43,693 bases of DNA from Shewanella profunda (GCF_023283765.1 NZ_JAKILG010000041.1:1-43693); one strand, 5' to 3'. Shown: positions 25,492 through 34,466, numbered from the stretch's first letter. The notes: a model not told the origin generated them from the sequence alone. Numbers and translations: made by a program.

Positions 25492-26078
25492 TATTGAGCA
25501 TTACCTTCTTTTGCTGTGTGTTTTAAACTTACCTGATTTTGCACGACTTCCTTGCGTAAGTTTGGCTGTTGCTCGGGCATTTGTGAACGCTCAAGTAGGG
25601 TTATGCCCTGCAGATGATCAAATTCGTGCTGAAAAATGCGCGCAATAAATCCAGATAGCTCGCCTTGCTGCCATTCGCCTTGTAAATTTTGATAGCGTAC
25701 TTCAATTTTTTCATGCCGTTGGATTACAAATCGTTGTCCAGGAACCGATAAACAGCCTTCTTCCCCAGCATTGAGTTCGCTCGATGCGTTGAGGATTTGT
25801 GGATTAACAACAACGACAGGCGCCATATGGGGTGCATCTGGATAACGGTCATTAGGGCGAGAAGCCATAATAAACATCGCCAGCGGACTATGTATCTGAG
25901 GAGCGGCGATACCCACACCTTTAGCTGCCAGCATACTGGCGGACATTTGTTCGGCTAAGTGAGTCAGTTCTGCGTCAAATTGACGGACTTCGATGGCGGT
26001 TTGCCTTAATATGGCTTCGCCATGCAGCGCTATTGGGAGCGGGGCTGGCGCATCTTTTAACTTCTCATCTCTAAACAT
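25491..26078 (-). CDS. def: Peptide deformylase
   Basis: A 195-aa metalloenzyme that removes the formyl group from nascent N-termini. All three motifs are intact: GVGIAAPQ (residues 54-61), EGCLS with metal ligand Cys 109, and HEFDH (His 151, Glu 152, His 155). It has an N-terminal extension and a polar C-terminal tail of about 30 residues beyond the usual end. Not next to fmt, so it is probably a second copy beside the housekeeping gene. It follows slyX by 53 bases and is coupled to the COG3014-like gene. Confidence 0.93.
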   Translation of the reverse strand: MFRDEKLKDAPAPLPIALHGEAILRQTAIEVRQFDAELTHLAEQMSASMLAAKGVGIAAPQIHSPLAMFIMASRPNDRYPDAPHMAPVVVVNPQILNASSELNAGEEGCLSVPGQRFVIQRHEKIEVRYQNLQGEWQQGELSGFIARIFQHEFDHLQGITLLERSQMPEQQPNLRKEVVQNQVSLKHTAKEGNAQ

Positions 26079-26131
26079 CGCATATCCCTGGATATTCGTT
26101 TGCTATTTAGGGTGAATAAATTTTGTGTAAA

Positions 26132-26344
26132 TTAATAGTGTGGTGGCGGAGTTTCTTCTGCTGGAGTGGCAATGTTACTCGGCTCCATTGCCTGTAACTT
26201 ACCCACTAACAGTTGAATTTGATGCTGTTGATAGGCCACGAGTCTATTGAGTTTTATCACTTCTTGGTTTAATTCTTCGACAGTGAGTTCCTGAAAAGCC
26301 AATTTAGTTTGTAGCTCTTCAATCTGTTCTGGTACGCCTTGCAT
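26132..26344 (-). CDS. slyX: SlyX family protein
   Basis: A 70-aa SlyX protein: nearly all coiled coil (EELQTKLAFQELTVEELNQEVIKLNRLV), ending in the hallmark PPPHY. Function in bacteria is not settled; in many gammaproteobacteria it sits near fkpA or slyD genes, as here (an FkpA-like gene starts 1.1 kb away). It lies 9 bases after the WD40 gene and is co-transcribed with it. Confidence 0.92.
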   Translation of the reverse strand: MQGVPEQIEELQTKLAFQELTVEELNQEVIKLNRLVAYQQHQIQLLVGKLQAMEPSNIATPAEETPPPHY

Positions 26345-26353
26345 GACTAACCT

Positions 26354-27304
26354 CTATTTTTGCCAAGTTTCAGCTAAGCCTTGGCTACTGATACTAACGA
26401 CTTTATTGGTATCTCGAATTGCCACAGAGTATACAACGGCTCCTCGTGTTTGGCTGTTTTTAGTGAGCGCAACCTGCCATTTACCAATTTGCTTGCCTGT
26501 ATCTCGCTGCCATAATATGACTTCCCGGGCCGGAGTGCCCGTCAATATTTGATTGTCCTGCTCAATAAAGCGTACCGCAGAGAAATTCATTTGACGACGG
26601 TTAATATCCAGTTGATTAAGCAGTTTACCGCTGGTGTTATCCCAAATTTTAGCTTCGTTGGTACTGCCATTGGTAAAACTGAGGCTACCACTGTCATTTA
26701 ATGCCACTTTTGTGAGTCTGCTACCTAAGTTCCAAGTGTGAATTGGCTGTCCCGTTTGGGCTTGCCATAGGATGGCCTGCATATCGTTCGAGCCGGTCAA
26801 GGCTATACTGCCATCGGCTGACAATGCAACACTGTTCACCCGCTCAGTATGCCCAAGAAATTTAATCAGCGCGGTTTTGCTGGCATTTAGCGACATGACA
26901 GTACCATCATTTAACCCTATCAGTAGGGTACCATTATCTGCCACCGCTACACTTTCCCCCGATGAGGGCAATGACCACCAACCGAATGATTTTCCGTCGG
27001 CTATTGTCCATAGTGCAACTGAATCTCGGCTTAATGATGCTCCATAAAGTCCATTTGGGGATATGGCCGTACCCGTTACCCCCGTATCAATATCACCATG
27101 TATCCACTGATATCTTAGCGTCTGAGTTGTTAGATCCCAGCATTGCACACCATTATTTTGGGTCGCGACTAGGGCAAATTTGCCATTTTTTGAAAGGCTG
27201 GCGCTATAACTTGCATCGGTAGTGAGAACTTGAATATCTTCAGCTTTAGGCTGACAAGCAGTCAGAAAAGTTGTGCAAAGAACCAGCAGTAGAATTTTCT
27301 TCAT
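26354..27304 (-). CDS. WD40-repeat lipoprotein
   Basis: A 316-aa lipoprotein (LTAC, Cys 17) built of WD40-like blades; repeating units such as SLSKNGKFALVATQNNGVQCWDL, ALSADGSIALTGSNDMQAILWQ and ALNDSGSLSFTNGSTNEAKIWD read as a seven-bladed propeller. Bacterial envelope WD40 proteins act as scaffolds, as BamB does by analogy, but no specific partner can be named. First gene of the WD40-slyX-def-COG3014-lpoB run. Its promoter should lie in the 27305-27458 gap, divergent from the FkpA-like gene. Confidence 0.88.
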   Translation of the reverse strand: MKKILLLVLCTTFLTACQPKAEDIQVLTTDASYSASLSKNGKFALVATQNNGVQCWDLTTQTLRYQWIHGDIDTGVTGTAISPNGLYGASLSRDSVALWTIADGKSFGWWSLPSSGESVAVADNGTLLIGLNDGTVMSLNASKTALIKFLGHTERVNSVALSADGSIALTGSNDMQAILWQAQTGQPIHTWNLGSRLTKVALNDSGSLSFTNGSTNEAKIWDNTSGKLLNQLDINRRQMNFSAVRFIEQDNQILTGTPAREVILWQRDTGKQIGKWQVALTKNSQTRGAVVYSVAIRDTNKVVSISSQGLAETWQK

Positions 27305-27458
27305 GAACTTGCTCCTAAAGTCGATGTCTCTAGTCTCGAGAGAGTGAGATTAATCACTGTTAACCCATAAAGAATCTAGTTGGTATAACTGAGATAACTA
27401 GTATAAAGTTGTCGCGCTTAGGTTATTGTAACCGCTTGAGGATGCTGAGGAAGCTTTA

Positions 27459-28229
27459 ATGAAATCGATTTATAAATTATCGTTAGTTGCATTGGCTGTG
27501 ATTGGCCTATCTGCTTGTAATAAAGAAGAAAAAGCAACAGACGCAGGCACAAATGTTGAATTAACGACAGAAGCTCAAAAAGAAGCTTACAGTGTAGGCG
27601 CTTCAATCGGTCGTTACATGTCAGGCCATATTAAAGAGCAAGAAGAATTAGGCCTACCAGTTGATCGCACTCTGATCGTGACTGGCTTTACTAATGGTTT
27701 AAATGACCAACTCAAGCTAACAGAAGAAGAAATGCAAACCCTTCTTCAAGGTTTGGACAAAAAGTTAAACGATAAACGTCAAGAGCAAGCTAAAGCTATT
27801 TCTGCGAAAAATATCGAAGACAGTAAGAAATACCTCGAAGAAAACAAGGTTAAGCCCGGTGTAGTCACAACTGAATCAGGCTTACAATACGAAGTATTAA
27901 CGCCAGGTTCAGGTGAAAAACCTGCTGCTGAAGATACAGTTGAAGTGGACTATGTTGGTACACTGCTCGACGGTAAAGAGTTTGATAGCTCATACAAACG
28001 TGGTCAGACGATTAAGTTTCCACTCAATCGCGTGATCCCAGGTTGGACTGAAGGCCTTCAGTTAATGTCTGTTGGTGCTAAGTACAAATTTGTTATCCCT
28101 GCAGAGCTAGCCTACGGCGAGCGTGATAATGGTACTATTCCACCAAATTCAACACTGATTTTTGAAGTTGAACTGAAATCGATAGAGAAAGCGCAAGCAG
28201 CACCTGATGCAGAGCCTGCTAAGAAGTAA
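27459..28229 (+). CDS. fkpA: FkpA-like FKBP-type peptidyl-prolyl isomerase lipoprotein
   Basis: A 256-aa periplasmic proline isomerase and chaperone. Lipobox LSAC (Cys 20) anchors it, unlike E. coli FkpA. Residues about 35-125 are the dimerisation helices (EAYSVGASIGRYMSGHIKEQ), residues about 140-245 the FKBP fold with DYVGTLLDGKEFDSS, VIPGWTEGLQ and AYGERDNGTIPPNSTLIFEVEL. AGGAAG stands 7 bases before ATG 27459. Divergent from the WD40-slyX operon. Symbols fklB and fkpA are both used for such proteins. Confidence 0.88.
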   Translation: MKSIYKLSLVALAVIGLSACNKEEKATDAGTNVELTTEAQKEAYSVGASIGRYMSGHIKEQEELGLPVDRTLIVTGFTNGLNDQLKLTEEEMQTLLQGLDKKLNDKRQEQAKAISAKNIEDSKKYLEENKVKPGVVTTESGLQYEVLTPGSGEKPAAEDTVEVDYVGTLLDGKEFDSSYKRGQTIKFPLNRVIPGWTEGLQLMSVGAKYKFVIPAELAYGERDNGTIPPNSTLIFEVELKSIEKAQAAPDAEPAKK

Positions 28230-28264
28230 TTGATTTAAATCTCTTAGTTCTCTAATCGTTCAAG

Positions 28265-28298
28265 TAAAAATACCGTTCCTAAAGAGCGGTATTTTTTT
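28265..28298 (+). terminator. Terminator after the PPIase gene
   Basis: AAAAATACCG(T) pairs with (A)CGGTATTTTT around a short loop and is followed by a T-run, about 36 bases beyond the stop. Confidence 0.85.
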
Positions 28299-28769
28299 AT
28301 CTTAATTATCCATTGTTTTTTATCTTAGCCTCAAGCTGGATAAGCTATTTCGCTTTATTAAGCATCTTATTAATTTTGTTTTTATTAAAAAATGATGAAT
28401 GAATAATTAAGTTTTAATTAAATCGATAGTATTTTAAGGGACTGCGTTCTTTATATTTTATTTGGTATGTCATTCTGAAAAATTTCATTGAAATATAATA
28501 TTTAAATATTGTTGATAATCTTGCCGTCAGCATCATAAATTACGTTTATATGTATTGCTCTTACCGATTGTTTTTACTTGTCTAATACTTTCGGTTTATT
28601 CGCTTGTTCGATACTGAGAACAATGTGAGGTAAGGAATTATATGTTCATCAATGTGTTACATTGGCAATGTGAGATCTTCCCCTCTTTTTTTACGCCTTC
28701 AACTCTGAAATAATCCGCCAGCACGTTAATAGAAGTTAGCGGCAATATTATAATAATGGGGTTGATAAT
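28299..28769. other. AT-rich leader region before exeM
   Basis: No annotated gene. It is strongly AT-rich and should contain the exeM promoter. A 23-codon frame at 28642-28713 has AGG-like bases upstream, but its coding status is very uncertain. No clear operator recognised. Confidence 0.35.
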
Positions 28770-31400
28770 ATGGATAATGTTAATAAATTAACGGCTATTT
28801 CTTTAGCTGTTGCAGCCGCTTTGCCTATGATGGCAAGCGCCGATGTGATGATCACTGAGTATGTAGAAGGTAGCTCGAATAATAAAGCCATCGAAATTTA
28901 TAACAGTGGGGATACGGTTATTGATTTGGCGGGTTATAAACTCGTACGTTATAAAGATGGTGCCACGGTCGCATTGGATATGCAGGCATTAGATGGCCAA
29001 ACAATTGGCCCTAAAGCCACGAAAGTGATTTTAAACTCAAGCGGTACTATTACAGTTGCTCAGGGTGTAGACAGTATTTCTGGTACCTTAAGTTTTAATG
29101 GTGGCGATGCTGTTGCCTTAGTAAAAAATGATGTTGTCGTCGATGTCATTGGTGATGTACCCACCCCTACAGGTTGGGGACTCGATGTTACGCTACAACG
29201 TAAACTCGATGCGCTCGTTGCCAACACGGTATTCAATGCCGCTCAGTGGGAACAATTACCCAAAGATACTTTCACGGGATTAGGGTCGTTAGAAAAGCCA
29301 GTAGAACCTGAAGTCCCAGTGTTTAGCTGCAGCGGCGCTAAAATAGTACCTATTTATCAAGTGCAAGGCGCGGGCGAGTCTAGCCCATTCGTGCCTGCTG
29401 GTGTGTTTGAATCTGAAACCGAAGTCACTGTGCGCGGTGTTGTCACTGCCCGTGGTGAAAGTTTATTTAAAGGTTTCTATCTACAAGAAATTAAAGGCGA
29501 TAACTCACCGTATACCTCTGATGGCGTGTTTGTGTTCCTAGGCGAAGCTGCACCCGAAGCGATTCAACCTGGGGTTGAAGTCTGTGTGCAAGGTAAGGTT
29601 AAAGAATATTTTGGCTTAACCCAAATCGACATCAAAGCCGATAAGAAGTTTGAAGTTGGCGCTAAGGGTGAAGTCCCTGCTGCTGCGCCTTTCTATGTTG
29701 CCGATGGTGAAACGCTAGCCCAAGCCTTAGAACGTTACGAAGGCATGAATGTGGTTTTGGATGCGGGTAGCGATCTTAAGATCAGCCGTACCTTCAGCTT
29801 TGACTATGCAGGTAGTCGCAACAATATGTTAGTGTCTTATCAAGCTCCTTTGATGAAACCTACACAGCTGTATCCTGCACTTTCCCCTGAAGCGACTGCA
29901 CTGGTTAAATCAAACCTCGAAAATCAGTTGTTTATTGAGTCGGATTACAAACCTGCCAATGGTGTTATTCCATACTTCCCTGATTTTAACGTGGAAACGG
30001 GTTATATCCGCGTGGGTGACCAACTGACTAACCTGCAAGGTGTAATAGGTTATAGCTACGGCGCTTATCGTTTAGTGGCGACTAATACTATTACAGCGGG
30101 TGATTTTATCCGTGGTGACGATAGAACCGATACGCCAAGTGTGGCAACTAAAGGTGATATCCGCGTCGCCAGCTTTAACGTGTTGAACTTCTTTAACGAT
30201 GTCGTCGGTGGTGATGCGAATCCTTCTGGTAGTAATCGTGGTGCGCTAACCGAAGAAGAAATGCTGTTACAACGCACGAAAATTGTGAGTGCGATTACTG
30301 CCATGAATGCCGATATCGTCGGTTTAATGGAAATTGCTAACAATGGTTTTGGTGAGAAGAGTGCACTGAAGAACTTAGTCGATGCACTGAACGAGAAGCA
30401 AACGGCTGACAATGCCTACAGCTTTATCGAACTGGCCGATGCTGACAAGTATGATGGTAAATATTTTGGTAGCGATGCTATCACTGTGGGTATGTTGTAT
30501 CGTGCTGATAAAGTCAGCCTAGAAGGAGCTGCCCGCGTTATCGAGACACCAGAGCAGCATGCTAGCGCAGGCTCTGTGACTCGCACTAAAGCGGATAAGA
30601 CTGAGACTAACCCTGGCAACGATGCTTACCAACGTCACAGCCTAGCGCAAACCTTTAAGATCCATGATGAGTCATTAACTGTGGTTGTTAATCATCTAAA
30701 ATCAAAAGGTTCGGGCTGTTTAGAGGATTGGATTAATTTTGAGGAATCAGTCGATCCAGCCGATCTACAGGGCAAGTGTAATGCTTTCCGTGTATCTGCG
30801 GCTAAAGTGCTAGGTGAATCCTTGAAAGATGTGAAGGGCGATTTACTGGTTATCGGCGATATGAATGCCTACGGTATGGAAGACCCCATCCGTGTGCTGA
30901 CCGATTTTGATGCCAGCAAGTCTGATCGCGACATAGTGACAGCCTCATGGACAACACTCGATGGCAAAGTGTTTGAGCGTCAAGGTAGTAAGATTGACAA
31001 AGGTTATGGTCTTATCAATTTAAATACCCAAGCCCATGGTGTGGCGACTTACTCCTATAGCTATAACGGTGAGCTAGGCAATTTAGACCATGCCTTGGGA
31101 AATACTAGCTTGGCTAAGCGTCTAGTGGATATCGAAGATTGGCATATTAACTCAGTCGAATCTAACCTGTTTGAATACGGTAAGAAGTACTCTGGTAATT
31201 TGGCTAAATCTGAAAGTGCCTTCTCTGCATCGGATCACGATCCTGTGATTGTCGCCTTAAGCTATCCTGCACCGATTGAACCACCAACGCCTGAACCTGA
31301 GCCAGAGCCTAAACCTAAGGACGATGGCGGTGCGCTAGGTTATTTAGCATTGGCACTGATGTCCTTATTGGGTTTACAACGCCGTCGCCGTCAAGCCTAG
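28770..31400 (+). CDS. exeM: Extracellular endonuclease ExeM, LTD-OB-EEP-GlyGly-CTERM
   Basis: An 876-aa secreted DNase known in Shewanella for degrading extracellular DNA and altering biofilms. Order: signal peptide (cleavage near ASA, residue 24), lamin-tail domain (about 25-120), OB-fold segment (about 200-330), endonuclease/exonuclease/phosphatase domain (about 460-830) with SFNVLNFF, a Glu in GLMEIANN, NHLKSKG, GDMNAYG and the final SDHDP all intact, then a Pro/Glu linker (PEPEPEPKPKDD) and GlyGly-CTERM: GGALG, one helix and RRRR. That tail is processed by rhombosortase after type II secretion, so the enzyme is surface-attached or released. A terminator follows at 31443. Confidence 0.92.
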   Translation: MDNVNKLTAISLAVAAALPMMASADVMITEYVEGSSNNKAIEIYNSGDTVIDLAGYKLVRYKDGATVALDMQALDGQTIGPKATKVILNSSGTITVAQGVDSISGTLSFNGGDAVALVKNDVVVDVIGDVPTPTGWGLDVTLQRKLDALVANTVFNAAQWEQLPKDTFTGLGSLEKPVEPEVPVFSCSGAKIVPIYQVQGAGESSPFVPAGVFESETEVTVRGVVTARGESLFKGFYLQEIKGDNSPYTSDGVFVFLGEAAPEAIQPGVEVCVQGKVKEYFGLTQIDIKADKKFEVGAKGEVPAAAPFYVADGETLAQALERYEGMNVVLDAGSDLKISRTFSFDYAGSRNNMLVSYQAPLMKPTQLYPALSPEATALVKSNLENQLFIESDYKPANGVIPYFPDFNVETGYIRVGDQLTNLQGVIGYSYGAYRLVATNTITAGDFIRGDDRTDTPSVATKGDIRVASFNVLNFFNDVVGGDANPSGSNRGALTEEEMLLQRTKIVSAITAMNADIVGLMEIANNGFGEKSALKNLVDALNEKQTADNAYSFIELADADKYDGKYFGSDAITVGMLYRADKVSLEGAARVIETPEQHASAGSVTRTKADKTETNPGNDAYQRHSLAQTFKIHDESLTVVVNHLKSKGSGCLEDWINFEESVDPADLQGKCNAFRVSAAKVLGESLKDVKGDLLVIGDMNAYGMEDPIRVLTDFDASKSDRDIVTASWTTLDGKVFERQGSKIDKGYGLINLNTQAHGVATYSYSYNGELGNLDHALGNTSLAKRLVDIEDWHINSVESNLFEYGKKYSGNLAKSESAFSASDHDPVIVALSYPAPIEPPTPEPEPEPKPKDDGGALGYLALALMSLLGLQRRRRQA

Positions 31401-31442
31401 GCAAATAGCGATCAAGCGTAATCAGTGAGTTAAACTCGAACC

Positions 31443-31470
31443 AAAGGGATGGATAACCATCCCTTTTTTA
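31443..31470 (+). terminator. Terminator after exeM
   Basis: AAAGGGATGG / CCATCCCTTT stem with a short ATAA loop and T-run, about 43 bases after the stop. Confidence 0.9.
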
Positions 31471-31636
31471 TTGTGCTTCTGCCCGCTTTAGTGGCTTGGG
31501 GGTTATAACAGCGAGGTGCACTCAAAGGTTTTTACCTTACCTTACTTTATTTTACTTATTTGGTATTTGTTAATCAGTTGAACTTCATTCACTTCCCAGT
31601 AAACTAGCTACTGGTTTTTCTAACTAGGATGTTGAA

Positions 31637-32074
31637 ATGAGTATTTGGTTTAGACCTATCACCTTAGAAGATTGCACACGTTTAGATGCTGGAATGGGGG
31701 GAAAAGGCACCTTAATGCAAACCCTAGGGATTGAGATAAGCGAAATTGGTGACGATTATTTGAAGGCAACAATGCCAGCAACTCCAGCAGTACATAATCC
31801 ATTAGGGATAGTGCACGGTGGGGCAAATGTGGCACTTGCAGAAACCGTTGCCAGTTATGCAGCTAATTTTGCGGTGGATTTTGAGCAGTATTATTGTGTG
31901 GGACAAGAAATTAATGCTAACCACCTTAGGGCTTCCCGCAATGGTGTACTAACCGCAACGGCTAAACCTATTCACCTTGGTAAACGCAGCTCCGTATGGG
32001 AAATTTTAATTCACAACAGTGCTGGTGAACTCACTTGTATCTCCCGTATGACGGCGGCTGTTGTACAACGCTAA
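31637..32074 (+). CDS. Hotdog-fold acyl-CoA thioesterase (YdiI/MenI-like)
   Basis: A 145-aa PaaI/YdiI-type thioesterase that hydrolyses acyl-CoA (YdiI/MenI acts on DHNA-CoA in menaquinone synthesis). The HNPLGIVHGGANVALAE stretch (residues about 53-69) contains the catalytic Glu in the Asn-His-Gly-Gly setting, and NANHLRAS follows. Length and motifs are normal. Preceded by AGGATG 6-8 bases from ATG 31637. No quinone-pathway gene nearby, so the exact substrate is open. Confidence 0.88.
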   Translation: MSIWFRPITLEDCTRLDAGMGGKGTLMQTLGIEISEIGDDYLKATMPATPAVHNPLGIVHGGANVALAETVASYAANFAVDFEQYYCVGQEINANHLRASRNGVLTATAKPIHLGKRSSVWEILIHNSAGELTCISRMTAAVVQR

Positions 32075-32284
32075 GATGCATTGCTCTGAATATCATAGTG
32101 GAACGATAATTTTTCCTCTGGTAAGGAGTTGATGCCAAGCTCACTTTGTTCACACTCGCTGAATGTCGGTGCAGTGCGTTTAGGTAAGCTCCTTGCTGAT
32201 TATCCTGCTCTTTTATCACCGGAATAATCGATACTGAATGAATAAAATGTGTGTTTATATGCCCAGTAGTTGGGAGCAAGCTAT

Positions 32285-32326
32285 GATTTAAGGGCACAGA
32301 TTTAAGGGTATAGATTTAAGGGCATA
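32285..32326. repeat. 14-bp tandem repeat, three copies
   Basis: GATTTAAGGGCACA, GATTTAAGGGTATA and GATTTAAGGGCATA stand head to tail 33 bases upstream of the gene at 32359. Short direct repeats of this kind can be polymerase-slippage loci or binding arrays; which is unknown. Confidence 0.75.
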
Positions 32327-32358
32327 GTTGAAGATTAGTTGGCATATAAGGAGTCTCT

Positions 32359-32586
32359 ATGGAAAGCACCACAATTTGGGAATGGGTAGGCTATTTAGCG
32401 TCGGTTGTTGTTGCTATCTCATTGATGATGTCGAACATCAAAAAGCTGCGTTGGTGGAATCTTATTGGCGCTGCATTATTTGTCTCTTATGGGGTTGCTA
32501 TTGATGCTTACCCCGTTGCCTTAGTTAACTTTTTTATTGTTTTAATTGACATTTATTATCTAGTTAAGCTTTATCGCGAGGTTTAA
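32359..32586 (+). CDS. Small three-helix inner-membrane protein (YgjV/SemiSWEET-like)
   Basis: A 75-aa protein with three hydrophobic helices (about residues 7-23, 33-47, 50-68) and basic/aromatic linkers KKLRWWN. The size and three-helix layout resemble bacterial SemiSWEET sugar facilitators and half of the YgjV family. The SWEET PQ motif is not seen, so transport of a sugar is not claimed. AAGGAG stands 8 bases before ATG 32359. Monocistronic as far as visible. Confidence 0.7.
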   Translation: MESTTIWEWVGYLASVVVAISLMMSNIKKLRWWNLIGAALFVSYGVAIDAYPVALVNFFIVLIDIYYLVKLYREV

Positions 32587-32929
32587 ATATCTATTACCTG
32601 GCCCTTCGACATGCCTTAAATCAGACTTTTATATGCCTTAATTGCTGCTTTAGGGCTGCGGTTCCGAATAGTCGAGACCTAACAGGTAGAACGCCTAATT
32701 CACCCCTTGACTTCCCCTGCGCTATCTATGGTGCTAAAGGGCTATGTGTGCGAAGGCTGCTGATTGAGATAGCGGGATAATAGTATATCGATTTTACCGT
32801 TTAAGCCGTTATCATCATTTTTAACCTTATTTTTAGATTGTAAAAATCTATATTAATCGTTTTATTAAATGTTTAATTTTACCTATCCTGCTCCCATCGA
32901 CAACAGGTCGTTAGCCAAGGAGATAAGCC
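32587..32929. other. katB upstream region
   Basis: No ORF of note until the small frame at 32930. It contains an 8-bp inverted repeat CGCTATCT (32720-32727) / AGATAGCG (32767-32774) with a 39-base loop, followed by AT-rich DNA that should hold the promoter. I looked for an OxyR site and saw only partial matches. Confidence 0.4.
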
Positions 32930-32983
32930 ATGGCCACTATTTACGATGTAATTGAAACTTGGTTAACCACCAATCAAGACTAA
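32930..32983 (+). CDS. 17-aa peptide frame immediately upstream of katB
   Basis: ATG at 32930 follows AAGGAGAT with ideal spacing, a better ribosome site than most full genes here. It encodes MATIYDVIETWLTTNQD and stops at TAA 32983, ten bases before the katB ATG. The stop overlaps the AAGGAACAG that serves katB, so the two are positioned for translational coupling or re-initiation. It has no stem-loop/attenuator signature and no run of a single amino acid. Could be a functional small protein (acidic, amphipathic) or a leader that sets katB translation. Too short for protein-level evidence. Confidence 0.6.
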   Translation: MATIYDVIETWLTTNQD

Positions 32984-32993
32984 GGAACAGGAT

Positions 32994-34454
32994 ATGAGTC
33001 AACAGTATTTAACGAGTCAAAATGGTGCCCCAGTGGCCGATGATCAAAACTCATTATCGGCGGGGGAGCGCGGTCCATTATTACTACAAGACTGGCACCT
33101 AATTGAAAAACTTGCTCATTTTAACCGTGAACGTATTCCTGAGCGTATCGTGCATGCTAAAGGTACTGGGGTATACGGTACTTTTACGCTAACAAAAGAT
33201 TTAAATGATTACACCATAGCTGACCATTTCAACGGTGTTGGCAAGCAAACCGAAACCTTTATTCGTTTTTCTACCGTAGGCGGCGAAATGGGCTCGGCCG
33301 ATGCGGAGCGTGATCCACGGGGCTTTGGTTTACGTTTTTATACTACTCGTGGTAATCACGATATCGTGGGTAACAACACGCCAACCTTCTTTTTGCGTGA
33401 TGGTATTAAGTTTCCCGATTTTATTCATACGCAAAAGCGTAACCCTATGACTAACTTGAAAGATCCACAGGCGATGTGGGACTTTTGGTCACTCAATCCT
33501 GAAGCTATGCATCAAGTGACTATTTTGATGTCGGATCGCGGCATTCCTGCTAACTACCGTCAAATGCATGGCTATGGTTCGCACACTTTCTCGTTTTGGA
33601 ATGCTAAGGGCGAGCGTTTTTGGGTGAAGTTTCATTTTAAATCCCAGCAAGGCGTTGTGAACCTAACCAATGAGCAGGCGGATAAATTAAAGGGCATCGA
33701 TCCCGACTCAGCGCAGCGCGATATGGTGGTGGCAATCACAGATGGTAACTTCCCGCGCTGGACTGTGAATGTGCAGATCATGCCCGAGGCAGATGCCAAC
33801 ACTTACCATATCAATCCATTTGATTTAACAAAGGTTTGGCCGCATGGAGACTATCCATTGACTGAGATCGGGATATTAGAACTCAATCGTCTGCCACAAA
33901 ATTACTTTGCCGAAGTCGAGCAAGTTGCACTGGCTCCGAGCAACTTAGTTCCGGGCGTAGGTGCATCCCCCGATAAAATGCTGCAAGCGCGTTTATTTGC
34001 CTATGCCGATGCCCAACGTTACCGTATTGGGGCTAATTACAACCAATTGCCCGTAAACTGCCCCCATGCGGCAAAGGCAAACCACCATCAACGTGCCGGC
34101 GCTATGGCGGGTACTCAATGTCCTTACCATGGTAGTCAAACCGGTGCTGATGCGACGGCAAACTACGGTCCTAACAGCACTGCGGGTGCCTTGGTTGAAC
34201 CGGTAAACTTTGCCGAACCACCACTACGTTTAGAAGGTGAAGCCGCGCGTTACAGTCGCTATAACCAAGATGATTACACCCAAGCGGGTAATCTGTATCG
34301 CATCTTCTCAGAGGATGAAAAAGCGCGTTTAGTGGCGACCATTGCAGGTTCGTTAAGCCAAACGAGTTTAGATGTGCAGCAACGTATGATTGAACATTTC
34401 ACTAAAGCGGATGCAGATTATGGTCAGCGTATAAAGCAAGCACTCGCAAGATAA
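32994..34454 (+). CDS. katB: Monofunctional heme catalase KatB
   Basis: A 486-aa small-subunit catalase that dismutates hydrogen peroxide. Catalytic His 54 (RIVHAKG), Asn 127 (VGNNTP) and heme-ligand Tyr 337 in RLFAYADAQRYR are intact; length is typical of clade 3 enzymes. N-terminus lacks a signal, suggesting a cytoplasmic location. AAGGA lies 8 bases before ATG 32994, overlapping the stop of the 17-aa frame. A weak terminator follows, and then a secreted dienelactone-hydrolase-like gene. Regulation by OxyR would be expected but no convincing site was seen. Confidence 0.95.
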   Translation: MSQQYLTSQNGAPVADDQNSLSAGERGPLLLQDWHLIEKLAHFNRERIPERIVHAKGTGVYGTFTLTKDLNDYTIADHFNGVGKQTETFIRFSTVGGEMGSADAERDPRGFGLRFYTTRGNHDIVGNNTPTFFLRDGIKFPDFIHTQKRNPMTNLKDPQAMWDFWSLNPEAMHQVTILMSDRGIPANYRQMHGYGSHTFSFWNAKGERFWVKFHFKSQQGVVNLTNEQADKLKGIDPDSAQRDMVVAITDGNFPRWTVNVQIMPEADANTYHINPFDLTKVWPHGDYPLTEIGILELNRLPQNYFAEVEQVALAPSNLVPGVGASPDKMLQARLFAYADAQRYRIGANYNQLPVNCPHAAKANHHQRAGAMAGTQCPYHGSQTGADATANYGPNSTAGALVEPVNFAEPPLRLEGEAARYSRYNQDDYTQAGNLYRIFSEDEKARLVATIAGSLSQTSLDVQQRMIEHFTKADADYGQRIKQALAR

Positions 34455-34466
34455 CTTAATCGGAAT

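Noticed and set aside
32760..32800. Possible OxyR site before katB
   Set aside because: An ATAG-N7 pattern starts, but the second to fourth boxes fail to match; not enough to call.
34057..34140. Cys/His-rich stretch in KatB
   Set aside because: It looked like a metal site, but the VNCPxxAKANHHQ region aligns in position with the normal loop of other catalases, so it is not clearly unusual.
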